DNA from: Geobacter sp.
GTDB lineage: Bacteria; Desulfobacterota; Desulfuromonadia; Geobacterales; DSM-12255
DNA: 64,000 bases
Direction of reading: 5' to 3'
Assembly (NCBI GenBank): GCA_009684525.1
Contig: WKKR01000005.1
Location: 1-64,000, forward strand
Below the pieces are notes generated by a model. It was not told the origin of the DNA. It worked only from the letters and a program-made list of their open reading frames with translations, and did not search any database. Each line of letters starts with the position of its first letter. The first letter of the stretch is position 1. Position numbers and translations under genes: made by a program. This document shows positions 48,285-56,510 of this stretch, piece after piece.

Positions 48285-48650
48285 CTAATGTCGCGCCATC
48301 AACATCTTGATCGCAATGATCAGGAGCACGGTACCGAATACCTTTTCCAGTACTACGCTCGACAGGCTGGTGGCTATCTTGGCCCCGAGCAACCCCCCCA
48401 GCAGAAAGCCGGCACAGACAAGGGTAGCTATCTTCAGGTCGACGTAGCCTTGGCGGTAATAAGTCCAGGCGGCGAGTATCCCGATGGGAGGGACCATCAG
48501 GGCCGTGGTGGTACCTTGCGCCTTCAACTGCGAGAGGCCAAAGACCAGCACCAGAGCCGGTACGATGATAACTCCCCCGCCAATCCCCACCAGGCCGCTT
48601 AGTATGCCGGCTGCCGCCCCCAATACCACGAATGAAATGTTGGTTCCCAT
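48285..48650 (-). CDS. Half-size TauE/SafE-family permease
   Basis: A 121-residue membrane protein with four hydrophobic helices. It opens with the family motif GAAAGILSGLVGIGGGVIIVPAL and has GTTTALMVPPIGILAAWTYYR in the second helix, typical of TauE/SafE (DUF81) sulfite/anion exporters. Family members are usually about 250 residues; half-size forms exist and presumably dimerise. The stop is a clean TAG. It is upstream of the SLC13-type permease on the same strand. Substrate unknown. Confidence 0.88.
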   Translation of the reverse strand: MGTNISFVVLGAAAGILSGLVGIGGGVIIVPALVLVFGLSQLKAQGTTTALMVPPIGILAAWTYYRQGYVDLKIATLVCAGFLLGGLLGAKIATSLSSVVLEKVFGTVLLIIAIKMLMARH

Positions 48651-48668
48651 ATCGCCCCCATTTTCCGG

Positions 48669-49605
48669 TTATTTACGCTTCGTCTTTACCTTTTTTCTGC
48701 GACTTTTCTTGTATTTCTTTTTATAGTGTGCTTTTCCCGCCGAAAGGTCCTCCCGGATGGTATTGAGGAGCATTCTCGGCTCTGCCAGCCTCGGATCTGC
48801 CTTTTTTGCCGCCTCCAGGGATACTCTGGCTTCGGCCATCCGACCGGTCTTCAGGAAAAGCCTGCCAAGGGCATTGTGCCCTTTGGCGTGCAAAGGCTGC
48901 AATTCGACCGTTTTCCGGTACTCTTCGATTGCAGCGGGAAGGTTCTTCCTGAACTCATATACGATCCCCAACCGATAGTGACTGTTTGCATCATCGGGAA
49001 AGAGTCGCGTCCCCTCTTCCAACAATTCTGTCAAACCCTGATAGTCTTTCATTTTCACATACAGCGAGATAAGCGCAAGCCGTGCATCCATTTCATCCTG
49101 CTTGAGGCGGAGGACTTCACGATATTGGCCGACTGCCTTGTCGAGCATCCGCTGTTTGCCGTAGAGAACCGCCAGCTCCCGATGCCCTTCGAGGTTATCT
49201 GGATCAAGACCGCGGATCAGCCTTTCCCATAAGCCCTTTGGTCAGTTCTATGGCTGCTTCAGCCGCCTTGCCGCTGCCTAGCAACAGAAGTCCGAGATTC
49301 CCATGGGCTTCGGGCAGAGAACCGTCTAGGGAAATGGCTTCCCGATACGTGGTCAATGCACCTGCGGAGTCGCCATTGCGCTCCATCTGCAGTCCCCGGA
49401 CAAAAAACGCAGATCCGCCTTCGGGGCAGAGCGCAATGATCCGTTTCTCCTCTGCTGCCCGCAGGTCATCCTCTTTCGTGCTTGACAACTCATGCACGGC
49501 ATTTTTTGACTCAGCACAACGATCCACTGCACCAAATCCCCAGGCAAACCCGCAGGAAACAAGCATAAAAAGCGATAACTGCAGCACTTTAAAGACTCTT
49601 CTCAT
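48669..49605 (-). pseudogene. TPR-repeat lipoprotein gene split by a frameshift
   Basis: Two overlapping frames make one protein. The first part (49605-49204) has a lipoprotein-like signal (MRRVFKVLQLSLFMLVSC) and TPR units ending ELTKGLMGKADPRS. The second (open from about 49235 to 48669) continues as WERLIRGLDPDNLEGHRELA then VLYGKQRMLDKAVGQYREVL and further TPR units to a very basic tail KKKYKKSRRKKVKTKRK. Removal of one base around 49230-49237 (a GGG and TT run) restores a single frame of about 311 residues. Sequencing error, mutation or slippage are all possible. Confidence 0.8.
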
Positions 49606-49692
49606 CCCTGCGCCCTCATAGTCTGCCAGGCCGCAGGAAGAGATTGCGATCTCCCCCTGCGACCCGGCTCTGCATAGATGGTTGCTCTGCAG

Positions 49693-50283
49693 TTAGTTGC
49701 TGTTGATGCTGAATTCATCGCGCCGGTTCTTGGCCCACGCAGTTTCGTCATGACCGGGATCTGCGGGTTTTTCTTCACCATAACTGATCGTTGCCAGCCG
49801 CTTAGCCGGTATGCCCAGGCTTATCAGGTATTTTTGGGCTGCCAGCGCACGTTTTTCTCCGAGCGCAAGATTGTACTCGGCAGAGCCTCGTTCGTCGCAA
49901 TGCCCTGCAATGGTGATCATCCCCCCCGGCTTTGCAGTAAGGAGTTTCGCATTCTGCGCCAGAACGGCACGCGCAGTAGAGGAAATACTCGGCGAGTCAA
50001 ACGAGAAATAGATGTTCTCCAGTGCTGATGCGCTCAAGCGATCAATCGGCTGACCGGTTGCAGATTGCACCGTCCCGGCATAAGGGGTTTTCCCGGCTGT
50101 CTGCACCGTGGCATCATGTGCCGTGTGCCCCGAAGCAGGGTTGTTCACCTGAGCCGCTTCCCCGGAAGTTGATGCAGGCAATGGGTTATCCTTTTTGATC
50201 AACTCCTGCTTGGCGCAGCCAGTCATGAAGAGAACCGCAACAGCAGCACCACACAGAAGATAGCACATAGGCCTGTTTATCAT
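49693..50283 (-). CDS. Pal/OmpA-type peptidoglycan-associated lipoprotein
   Basis: A 196-residue lipoprotein: signal and lipobox at LFMTGC, a Pro/Thr/Ala-rich linker (about 25-80) and an OmpA C-terminal domain with NIYFSFDSPSISSTARAVLAQNA, GHCDERGSAEYNLALGEKRA and the final NRRDEF, the peptidoglycan-binding pattern of Pal. It anchors the outer membrane to the wall. GGAGG lies upstream of the ATG. Genes for TolA/B are not adjacent, so it may be an extra Pal paralogue and not the main one. Confidence 0.9.
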   Translation of the reverse strand: MINRPMCYLLCGAAVAVLFMTGCAKQELIKKDNPLPASTSGEAAQVNNPASGHTAHDATVQTAGKTPYAGTVQSATGQPIDRLSASALENIYFSFDSPSISSTARAVLAQNAKLLTAKPGGMITIAGHCDERGSAEYNLALGEKRALAAQKYLISLGIPAKRLATISYGEEKPADPGHDETAWAKNRRDEFSINSN

Positions 50284-50441
50284 GTCTTTGCCTCCTTATT
50301 GCGAAATATTGAAAAGAATGATGAATAACCACGCAAAGGATTCACGTATGGACAGAAGGCCGGAAAAAACAGTTGGCCGGTTCCGGACGCATCCCTTCCT
50401 GCGACGCGGTCATTGCGAGAATATGGTGCAAAAGGATTGTC

Positions 50442-50777
50442 TCAGACAATCAAACGGGGTGGGGCTCGGCTGAAAATACAGGAAACTGCAACGGCTGGAG
50501 AAGGTGGGTGGGAGTAATGGACGGATAACGTACTGACTTGGGGAAATACCAGCGTGAGGGCATTGCAGACGAACTCACCGGAAACTAGATCTTTGCAAAC
50601 CGACTGGTTAACGCTTTTTGCTGAGAATTCCACCACTGCACGGTGGGTAGGTTTTGGTACCTGGGGAGGTGAAAGATTGGGGGGCCTCATCCCTAAAAAG
50701 GCAAGACATGTGGCAACCACGGCAATGATCACCAGACCCTGCCAATTATGTGAACTCTTCCGTCGCATAGTTCTCAT
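50442..50777 (-). CDS. Doubtful small gene with one membrane helix
   Basis: In the 667-bp stretch 50284-50950 this is the only frame with protein-like features: MRTMRRKSSHNWQG, a hydrophobic segment LVIIAVVATCLAFLG, then a Pro-rich external part. Its stop codon lies in a small hairpin (GATTGTC/GACAATC) followed by CTTTTG that could be a terminator. There is no good ribosome site and no family match. The rest of the stretch shows nothing else I can support. Confidence 0.25.
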   Translation of the reverse strand: MRTMRRKSSHNWQGLVIIAVVATCLAFLGMRPPNLSPPQVPKPTHRAVVEFSAKSVNQSVCKDLVSGEFVCNALTLVFPQVSTLSVHYSHPPSPAVAVSCIFSRAPPRLIV

Positions 50778-50949
50778 CGACCAGAAAATACTCCAAATTC
50801 GGGATATTGACAAGAGCGAGTATAATGGCTTGCCAAGGCAGCTCCCGCCTCCCCTCTCATATGAGAATATGGTGACATTCATCACCTCCCCATCCCGCTT
50901 TCTGAACGATACTTTCACTACAATTCAACTGAGTCTTTCCTCTGATAAA

Positions 50950-51026
50950 CGATAAGACTAAACCGTCAGCAATGGCGGGACGGAGAGCCCAAGGGTCTCA
51001 CGCAGACAGCCGGGTGCCGAACTATC
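50950..51026 (+). promoter_or_regulatory. GEMM-I riboswitch upstream of the coiled-coil protein
   Basis: The sequence reads AAACCGTCAGCAATGGCGGG then ACGGAGAGCC, the GEMM-I core with P1b stem CCGTCA/TGGCGG closed by a GCAA (GNRA) tetraloop at 50962-50977. It is followed by the P3-type hairpin GGTCT-CACGC-AGAC and the conserved AGCCGGGTGCCGAAC 3' strand; GATA and TATC at the ends can close P1. The ligand should be a cyclic dinucleotide, c-di-GMP or cyclic AMP-GMP. The 3' strand is shared with the terminator that follows, a usual switching arrangement. Confidence 0.88.
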
Positions 51027-51056
51027 AGATGTTGATACGTTCGCGCCCGGCTTTTT
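51009..51056 (+). terminator. Riboswitch expression-platform terminator
   Basis: GCCGGG-CGAAC (51009-51022) pairs with GTTCG-CCCGGC (51039-51051) and is followed by TTTTT. Its 5' arm is the 3' strand of the GEMM aptamer, so ligand binding should keep the arm in P1 and allow read-through into the gene at 51123: an ON switch. Confidence 0.85.
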
Positions 51057-51122
51057 GTTGTGCTCACACGTTGTGAGAATCGCTTGAGGGCATTTCCCGA
51101 ATGCAGTTTATTGGAGGCACCC

Positions 51123-53318
51123 GTGAACTTTCGACTCGACCCATCCCTTTCCCATGTTGCAATCGAAGAGCCCTTTCTCTACGAGGCATACCGCTCGGTA
51201 AAGTCTGTCGCACCTCTGGACAAAGAGATCAGCCCCAATGAATGCGAAGCATACATCTGCTCCTCCAAGGAAAATGGGAAACAGATGCTCTACATCGCCT
51301 TCTGGGAGGTGCCCAAGAAGACAAGCCATGTCTTCATACCGGGAAAGCAGCCCTGCAGCACAGCCGAATACCAGAAATGCTTCGAGCAGGCACAACTCTT
51401 TGTCACAAGCCAGGGATTTGCCCTCGAACAGATAAAACTCGATTACAGCACTGCCATGCGTCAGGTTATCTGGGGAACCATCAAGGTCCTCAAGGCCCCG
51501 AAAGAGGGAGCCAAGAGTTCTGTTGCTCCTGCGCCGCATCGCCCGGCACTCGAAGTCGTCAAACCTGCAGTGAAACCTTCTTCACCCTCTTCCGATACAC
51601 AGACCGTCCAACAGGTTTCTGCCCACACTTCAGCAGCCGTAAGCGTGTCGAAAGTCATCGATCTCCCTGCCCCGGCAAAGGCCTCGTCCGGAAACACCGA
51701 TTCAGTTTTGGACACTGCCACTGCTCCTGGGGCAGAAAAGCAGGAAGCCGTTTGTGACAAACACCAGCTTCCGAATGAGCAACTCGCCCCCCTGCAACAA
51801 CGAATCACGTTTCTTGAAACCGAGTTGGCCGACAGCCGTTCTAACGTAACGAGCCTCAACGAACGGATCAAAACCCTGCAAAGTCAATACGAAGCAGATC
51901 TGAACGCACGGGACGAAGAGAAGGGCTTGCTGCAATCTCAACTGCTGCTCAGCTCAGAAAAACTCGACTCGATTCACCGTCAACACGAGGAGAAACTCTC
52001 CTGCGAATCAACGGAATTGGGGCAGCGGATTGACGCGTTGACCGACGAACTCGCCGAACTGCGAGATCAACTTGCCGCAAAGGCAGCGGAAACCATTTGC
52101 GCAGAGAAGATGCGGGAACAGGTCCAGCGGACCCTCGATGCAACACAGGAGGAATATCAGCTTTTCCAGGCGTCACATGCCGAAGAAATTGCCATCATGA
52201 CGGAAGAACTGGCCCTGTTGCAGGAAAAGGTTGCCGAACTCGAAGGGGCAGCATCCCAGGAGCGAGAAGTTGCCGAACGCTCATCCATGGAATTGGAACA
52301 GACCATGGACGCTGTCCGCCAGATGAGGATCGATGCGGAAAAGGAACTAGAACAAGCGAGAATCGATAAAGAACAGGTGGAGCGGGTAGCAGCCGCAGCG
52401 CTCAACTCGGCACGTGCCGAGCGAAAAGAGCTCATGACAATGATCGAAGAGCTGGAACAGGAAAACAATCGGCTCAAGGAAGAATTGGAAACGGAAATTT
52501 CCGCTGCAGGCATTCGGGAAGAGCAAGCCCTTGCAGAAGTTGCACGGCTTCGGCACGAAATGCTGGTCAGAGAAGAGGTTACCACACTGGAGTTTGCCGG
52601 ACTGCGGACAGAACTGCGGCGACTCGTCGAAGAGCGCGCTTCAAATGGAACGGGATGCCCGATGGTCGAGACATACTCCGTACCGCGGGAAGAGGAAGCG
52701 ATTCTCAGGGAGAATTCCGACTCTTCAGAGGAAATCAGTTATTCCGTGGTACTGGATACGTGCGAATCGATAACCATCCTTCCCCCTGAAGAGGAAGATT
52801 CGGCAGCGATCTTCGAACCGATTCCGGAAGTTGGCAGCGAACTGTTCCCGGAACTTGACAATGTCATCTTTCCGGAAATGGGCGCCTCTGCCAACTCCGA
52901 ATTTTACGGCAGCGACGGTCAGTCCGCCACCGAGTTCCGCCCCGACAGATCCCTCTCCGCCGTACCCTGCCCGGCACCGGAAGCCATAATCGCCTTGTAC
53001 GAATCCGCCAACAAGATCCAGACCGTACCGGACGGGTTCAGCATCCAGAAAAGCGGCGGGTTCATCTACGCCATCATGCGCAACGGCAAGGCCGAGGTCT
53101 ACCTCGTCTGGCAGATGCTGGAAAGCAATCAGGCACTGATCTATACCCCGCTTCAGCAGCCCATGGATGAAGAAGGATTCCAGAAGGTCCTGCAGGATGC
53201 CCTTTTTTACTTTGAGAGTGTCGGGTTCATGATGGCACCCGTGGATCTGAGTGCGCCGAAGTCCCGCACCAGCGCTCTGATAAGATCACCATTCCTCAAC
53301 CACGCAGTGGGATTCTGA
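51123..53318 (+). CDS. Riboswitch-controlled coiled-coil protein with duplicated end domains
   Basis: A 731-residue protein with no signal peptide or membrane helix. It has an alpha/beta domain at about 55-130 (MLYIAFWEVPKKTSHVFIPG, AEYQKCFEQAQLFVTSQGFAL). A Ser/Ala/Pro linker follows (to about 215), then a coiled coil of roughly 330 residues (220-545), an acidic stretch (550-630), and a C-terminal domain (about 640-715) whose AEVYLVWQMLESNQALIYTP and EGFQKVLQDALFYFESVGFM match the N-terminal one strand for strand. The start is a GTG at 51123 with GGAGG five bases upstream. No known family is recognised. Control by a cyclic-dinucleotide riboswitch suggests a function in attachment or electron transfer lifestyles. 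Confidence 0.88.
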   Translation: MNFRLDPSLSHVAIEEPFLYEAYRSVKSVAPLDKEISPNECEAYICSSKENGKQMLYIAFWEVPKKTSHVFIPGKQPCSTAEYQKCFEQAQLFVTSQGFALEQIKLDYSTAMRQVIWGTIKVLKAPKEGAKSSVAPAPHRPALEVVKPAVKPSSPSSDTQTVQQVSAHTSAAVSVSKVIDLPAPAKASSGNTDSVLDTATAPGAEKQEAVCDKHQLPNEQLAPLQQRITFLETELADSRSNVTSLNERIKTLQSQYEADLNARDEEKGLLQSQLLLSSEKLDSIHRQHEEKLSCESTELGQRIDALTDELAELRDQLAAKAAETICAEKMREQVQRTLDATQEEYQLFQASHAEEIAIMTEELALLQEKVAELEGAASQEREVAERSSMELEQTMDAVRQMRIDAEKELEQARIDKEQVERVAAAALNSARAERKELMTMIEELEQENNRLKEELETEISAAGIREEQALAEVARLRHEMLVREEVTTLEFAGLRTELRRLVEERASNGTGCPMVETYSVPREEEAILRENSDSSEEISYSVVLDTCESITILPPEEEDSAAIFEPIPEVGSELFPELDNVIFPEMGASANSEFYGSDGQSATEFRPDRSLSAVPCPAPEAIIALYESANKIQTVPDGFSIQKSGGFIYAIMRNGKAEVYLVWQMLESNQALIYTPLQQPMDEEGFQKVLQDALFYFESVGFMMAPVDLSAPKSRTSALIRSPFLNHAVGF

Positions 53319-53360
53319 AAGGAGCGACATCCCTGTGCAGGAAAACCGGCCCGACCGCGA

Positions 53361-53666
53361 TCACTTGTGTCGGTTCATCCTGTACCGCAACACCAGTTGT
53401 GTCACGATGTCCAGTAGCACGACCCCGGTAATGATCACCAGCAGAATATTGTTCCCGCGGAAAAAGGCCAGGCAGTTGAAAAACATGTAGAGCGTCACCA
53501 TCAGGGTGAGCAGCCTGCGGATCATCTGCACCGTTCTGGGAGACGGCTCGGTATCCACCGCACCAAAACGGGCGAGGAGCGGCGAAACCAGATAACCGAT
53601 TGCCGCATCAACGATGATCAACAGCCAGTTCAATATAAAAAGCTGCAGCAGGTACGGCTCAAGCAC
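53361..53666 (-). CDS. Small integral membrane protein
   Basis: A protein of about 101 residues starting at a GTG (MLEPYLLQLFILNWLLIIVDA) with AAGGAAGGG upstream. It has three or four hydrophobic helices (8-30, 52-72, 78-98) and a basic C-terminus RYRMNRHK. ATGs at 53696 and 53687 are alternatives; the frame up to 53750 runs through the valS terminator and is unlikely. It follows valS on the same strand. Function unknown. Confidence 0.6.
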   Translation of the reverse strand: MLEPYLLQLFILNWLLIIVDAAIGYLVSPLLARFGAVDTEPSPRTVQMIRRLLTLMVTLYMFFNCLAFFRGNNILLVIITGVVLLDIVTQLVLRYRMNRHK

Positions 53667-53701
53667 GACAGCACCCTTCCTTCCCATACGACTCATGGAA
53701 G

Positions 53702-53738
53702 AATAAAAGGGACAGAGTTCCCAGACTCCTGTCCCTTT
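53702..53738 (-). terminator. Rho-independent terminator after valS
   Basis: AAAGGGACAG (53706-53715) pairs with CTGTCCCTTT (53729-53738); on the minus strand the stem is followed by TATTCTTCC. It lies 25 bp past the valS stop. Confidence 0.7.
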
Positions 53739-53762
53739 CCGTTTTGCCACCCCCAGCTATAG

Positions 53763-56426
53763 CTACTTGAGACGCCTGATCTTCTCCAGGCTTTCCTCCA
53801 GCACCTTTTTCTTTGAGGTGACTTCAGCCAGCTTCTCCCGTTCCTTGACAACGATCTCGGCAGGGGCACGATCGACAAAGCTCGGGTTTTCAAGCTTTTT
53901 GGAGAAGAGATCAATCTCCTTCTCTATCTTGGCGATCTCCTTGAGCAGGCGCTTTTCCTCCTCCTCCACATCCACCAGACCCTTGAGCGGTACGATGATC
54001 TCCACGTCACGGGCCACCTGCAGGGATGCATCGTTCGGACGGTCGACCCCCTGGCCGATGGCCAGATCGGATAAACGGGCGAGGCTCATGATGTAGACCT
54101 CGTTCTGCCTGAGCAGGTTCAGGCTCTCCGCAGACCCACAGTCGAGGATCGCGGCGATTTCGCGCGAAGGAGCCACCTCCATCTCGCCGCGAATGTTGCG
54201 GATCCCCCGGATCACCTCCATGACCAGCTCCATCTCGTTCGCTCCGGCGCGGAAGGCATCGCGCTCGCTGCTCGGCTGCGGATAGGGGGCCTGCATGATG
54301 CTGGGGCACTCCTTTTCGCCCGGCAGAGCCTGCCAGATCTCCTCGGTGATGAACGGCATGAAGGGGTGCAGCATCCGCAGCAGCTCCTCCAGGACCTGCC
54401 AGAGGATATAGCGGGCGGTCTGGCGGCGTTCCGGCTCGCCCCGGTAGAGATCGTCCTTGACCAGTTCAATGTACCAGTCACAGAATTCGCTCCAGGTAAA
54501 GCGGTAGAGCGTACTGGCCGCATCGTTGTAGCGGTACTCGGCCAGGGAGGCATTCACCTCCCGCGCTGCCTCGTTGAGTCGGTAGCAGATCCAGCGGTCG
54601 GCATTGCTGTAAATCAGACTGCCGGCATCGACCGCAGCGGGATCGAACCCTTCCAGGTTCATCAGGGCAAAGCGGGCGGCATTCCAGAGCTTGTTGGCAA
54701 AATTCCGGTACCCCGCAATCCGCTCTTCGGCCAGCTTGATGTCGCGCCCCTGGGCGGCAAAAGCGGCCAGGGTGAAACGGAAGGCATCGGTGCCGTAGGC
54801 ATCGATCACCGTCAGGGGATCGATGACGTTCCCCTTGGACTTGCTCATCTTCTGCCCCTGGGCATCGCGCACCAAGGCATGAATGTAGACCTCGCGGAAC
54901 GGCACATCCCCCATGAAATGCAGCCCCATCATCATCATCCGTGCCACCCAGAAGAAGAGGATGTCGAAGCCGGTGACCAGGCAGGCCGTGGGGTAGAAGG
55001 TCTTGAGCTCGGGGGTCTGATCCGGCCATCCCATGGTGGAAAAGGGCCAGAGCGCCGAAGAGAACCAGGTATCGAGGACATCGGTCTCCTGTCTGATGTT
55101 GGTCGAACCGCAGTGCGAACATGCCGCGGCATCGGCCCGACTCACCGTAATCCCTTCGCAGTCGTCGCAATACCAGGCGGGAATCCGGTGACCCCACCAG
55201 ATCTGGCGTGAGATGCACCAGTCCTTGATGTTCTCCAGCCAGTCGAAATAGGTGTTTTCCCACTGCTGGGGGACGATCCGGGTCCGGCCGTCCTTTACCG
55301 CAGCGAGTGCCTGATCAGCCAGCGGGCCGACCTTGACATACCACTGCAGCGACAGATAGGGTTCCACAACGGTTTTGCAGCGGTAGCAACCGCCGAGCGC
55401 AAGGTTATGATCGTCGATTTTTGCCAAAAGCCCCTGCGCGTCCAGGTCCTCGACGATCCGCTTTCGGGCGGCAAAGCGTTCCGTGCCGCGGTACGGGCCG
55501 CCGTTTTCGTTGATGAAACCGGACTCGTCAAAGACATTCACCAGTTCGAGGCCATGGCGACGGCCGACCTCGAAATCGTTGAAATCGTGGGCAGGGGTGA
55601 TCTTGACCACCCCGGTACCGAACTCCCGGTCCACGTATTCGTCGGCAATGATGGGGATCTCACGGTTGACCAGCGGCAGCAGGACCATTTTCCCCACCAG
55701 GTCGGCATAGCGCTCGTCCTCGGGATGGACCGCGACCGCGGTATCGCCGAGCATGGTCTCGGGGCGGGTAGTGGCCACCACCAGGTGCCGGTCGGTGCCG
55801 ATGACCGGATAGCGGAGATGCCAGAGATGGCCCGCCTTCTCCTCGTGCTCGACCTCGATGTCCGACAGGGCGGTATGACAGCGGGGACACCAGTTGATCA
55901 GCCGGTTGTCGCGATAGATCAGCCCCTGCTCATAGAGAGAGACGAACACCTCGCGGACCGCGCGGGACAGCCCCTCGTCCATGGTGAACCGCTCCCGCTC
56001 CCAGTCGCAAGATGCGCCGAGCCGCTTCAACTGGCCGATGATCTGCCCGCCCGACTCGGCCTTCCAATGCCAGACCCGCTCGATGAATGCCTCGCGCCCC
56101 AGGTTGTGCCGGTCGGTCCCCTGTGCGGCAAGCTGCCGCTCCACCACGTTCTGGGTGGCAATCCCCGCATGGTCGGTGCCCGGCATCCAGAGGACGTTGC
56201 AGCCGCTCATCCTCTTCCAGCGGCAGAGGATATCCTGCAGGGTGTTATTGAGGGCATGCCCCATATGCAGGGCGCCGGTAACATTGGGCGGCGGGATGAC
56301 AATACTGTACGGCTGCCCGCCTGAAGCCGCCTCGGCGTGAAAATAACCTTTACTTTCCCATTCCCGGTACCACGTCTCTTCTACCGCCTTCGGTTCATAA
56401 ACCTTGGCCAGTTCCCTCTCCGCCAT
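53763..56426 (-). CDS. valS: Valyl-tRNA synthetase
   Basis: This class I enzyme charges tRNA-Val with valine. The 887-residue product has the HIGH-type motif HMGH at 54-57 (PPPNVTGALHMGH), the editing domain with TTRPETMLGDTAVAVHP, the KMSKS loop in GQKMSKSKGNVIDPL, an anticodon-binding helical domain and the C-terminal coiled-coil arm (LVDVEEEEKRLLKEIAKIEKE) typical of bacterial ValRS. A clear terminator separates it from the regulator gene upstream. Confidence 0.98.
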   Translation of the reverse strand: MAERELAKVYEPKAVEETWYREWESKGYFHAEAASGGQPYSIVIPPPNVTGALHMGHALNNTLQDILCRWKRMSGCNVLWMPGTDHAGIATQNVVERQLAAQGTDRHNLGREAFIERVWHWKAESGGQIIGQLKRLGASCDWERERFTMDEGLSRAVREVFVSLYEQGLIYRDNRLINWCPRCHTALSDIEVEHEEKAGHLWHLRYPVIGTDRHLVVATTRPETMLGDTAVAVHPEDERYADLVGKMVLLPLVNREIPIIADEYVDREFGTGVVKITPAHDFNDFEVGRRHGLELVNVFDESGFINENGGPYRGTERFAARKRIVEDLDAQGLLAKIDDHNLALGGCYRCKTVVEPYLSLQWYVKVGPLADQALAAVKDGRTRIVPQQWENTYFDWLENIKDWCISRQIWWGHRIPAWYCDDCEGITVSRADAAACSHCGSTNIRQETDVLDTWFSSALWPFSTMGWPDQTPELKTFYPTACLVTGFDILFFWVARMMMMGLHFMGDVPFREVYIHALVRDAQGQKMSKSKGNVIDPLTVIDAYGTDAFRFTLAAFAAQGRDIKLAEERIAGYRNFANKLWNAARFALMNLEGFDPAAVDAGSLIYSNADRWICYRLNEAAREVNASLAEYRYNDAASTLYRFTWSEFCDWYIELVKDDLYRGEPERRQTARYILWQVLEELLRMLHPFMPFITEEIWQALPGEKECPSIMQAPYPQPSSERDAFRAGANEMELVMEVIRGIRNIRGEMEVAPSREIAAILDCGSAESLNLLRQNEVYIMSLARLSDLAIGQGVDRPNDASLQVARDVEIIVPLKGLVDVEEEEKRLLKEIAKIEKEIDLFSKKLENPSFVDRAPAEIVVKEREKLAEVTSKKKVLEESLEKIRRLK

Positions 56427-56453
56427 AATCCAACCTCATTGATCGATATCGAA

Positions 56454-56477
56454 TAAAAAAGGGGATTTACATCCCCT
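56454..56477 (-). terminator. Rho-independent terminator after the RomR-like gene
   Basis: AGGGGAT (56460-56466) pairs with ATCCCCT (56471-56477) around TTAC, and the minus strand continues TTTTTTATTC. It lies 34 bp past the stop at 56511. Confidence 0.85.
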
Positions 56478-56510
56478 GTGTTACGCGTTGTACAGCGCCG
56501 GTTCAGCTCC

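Noticed and set aside
50554-50955. Plus-strand open frame of 133 codons before the riboswitch
   Set aside because: No ribosome site, no protein-like pattern, and it runs into the aptamer.
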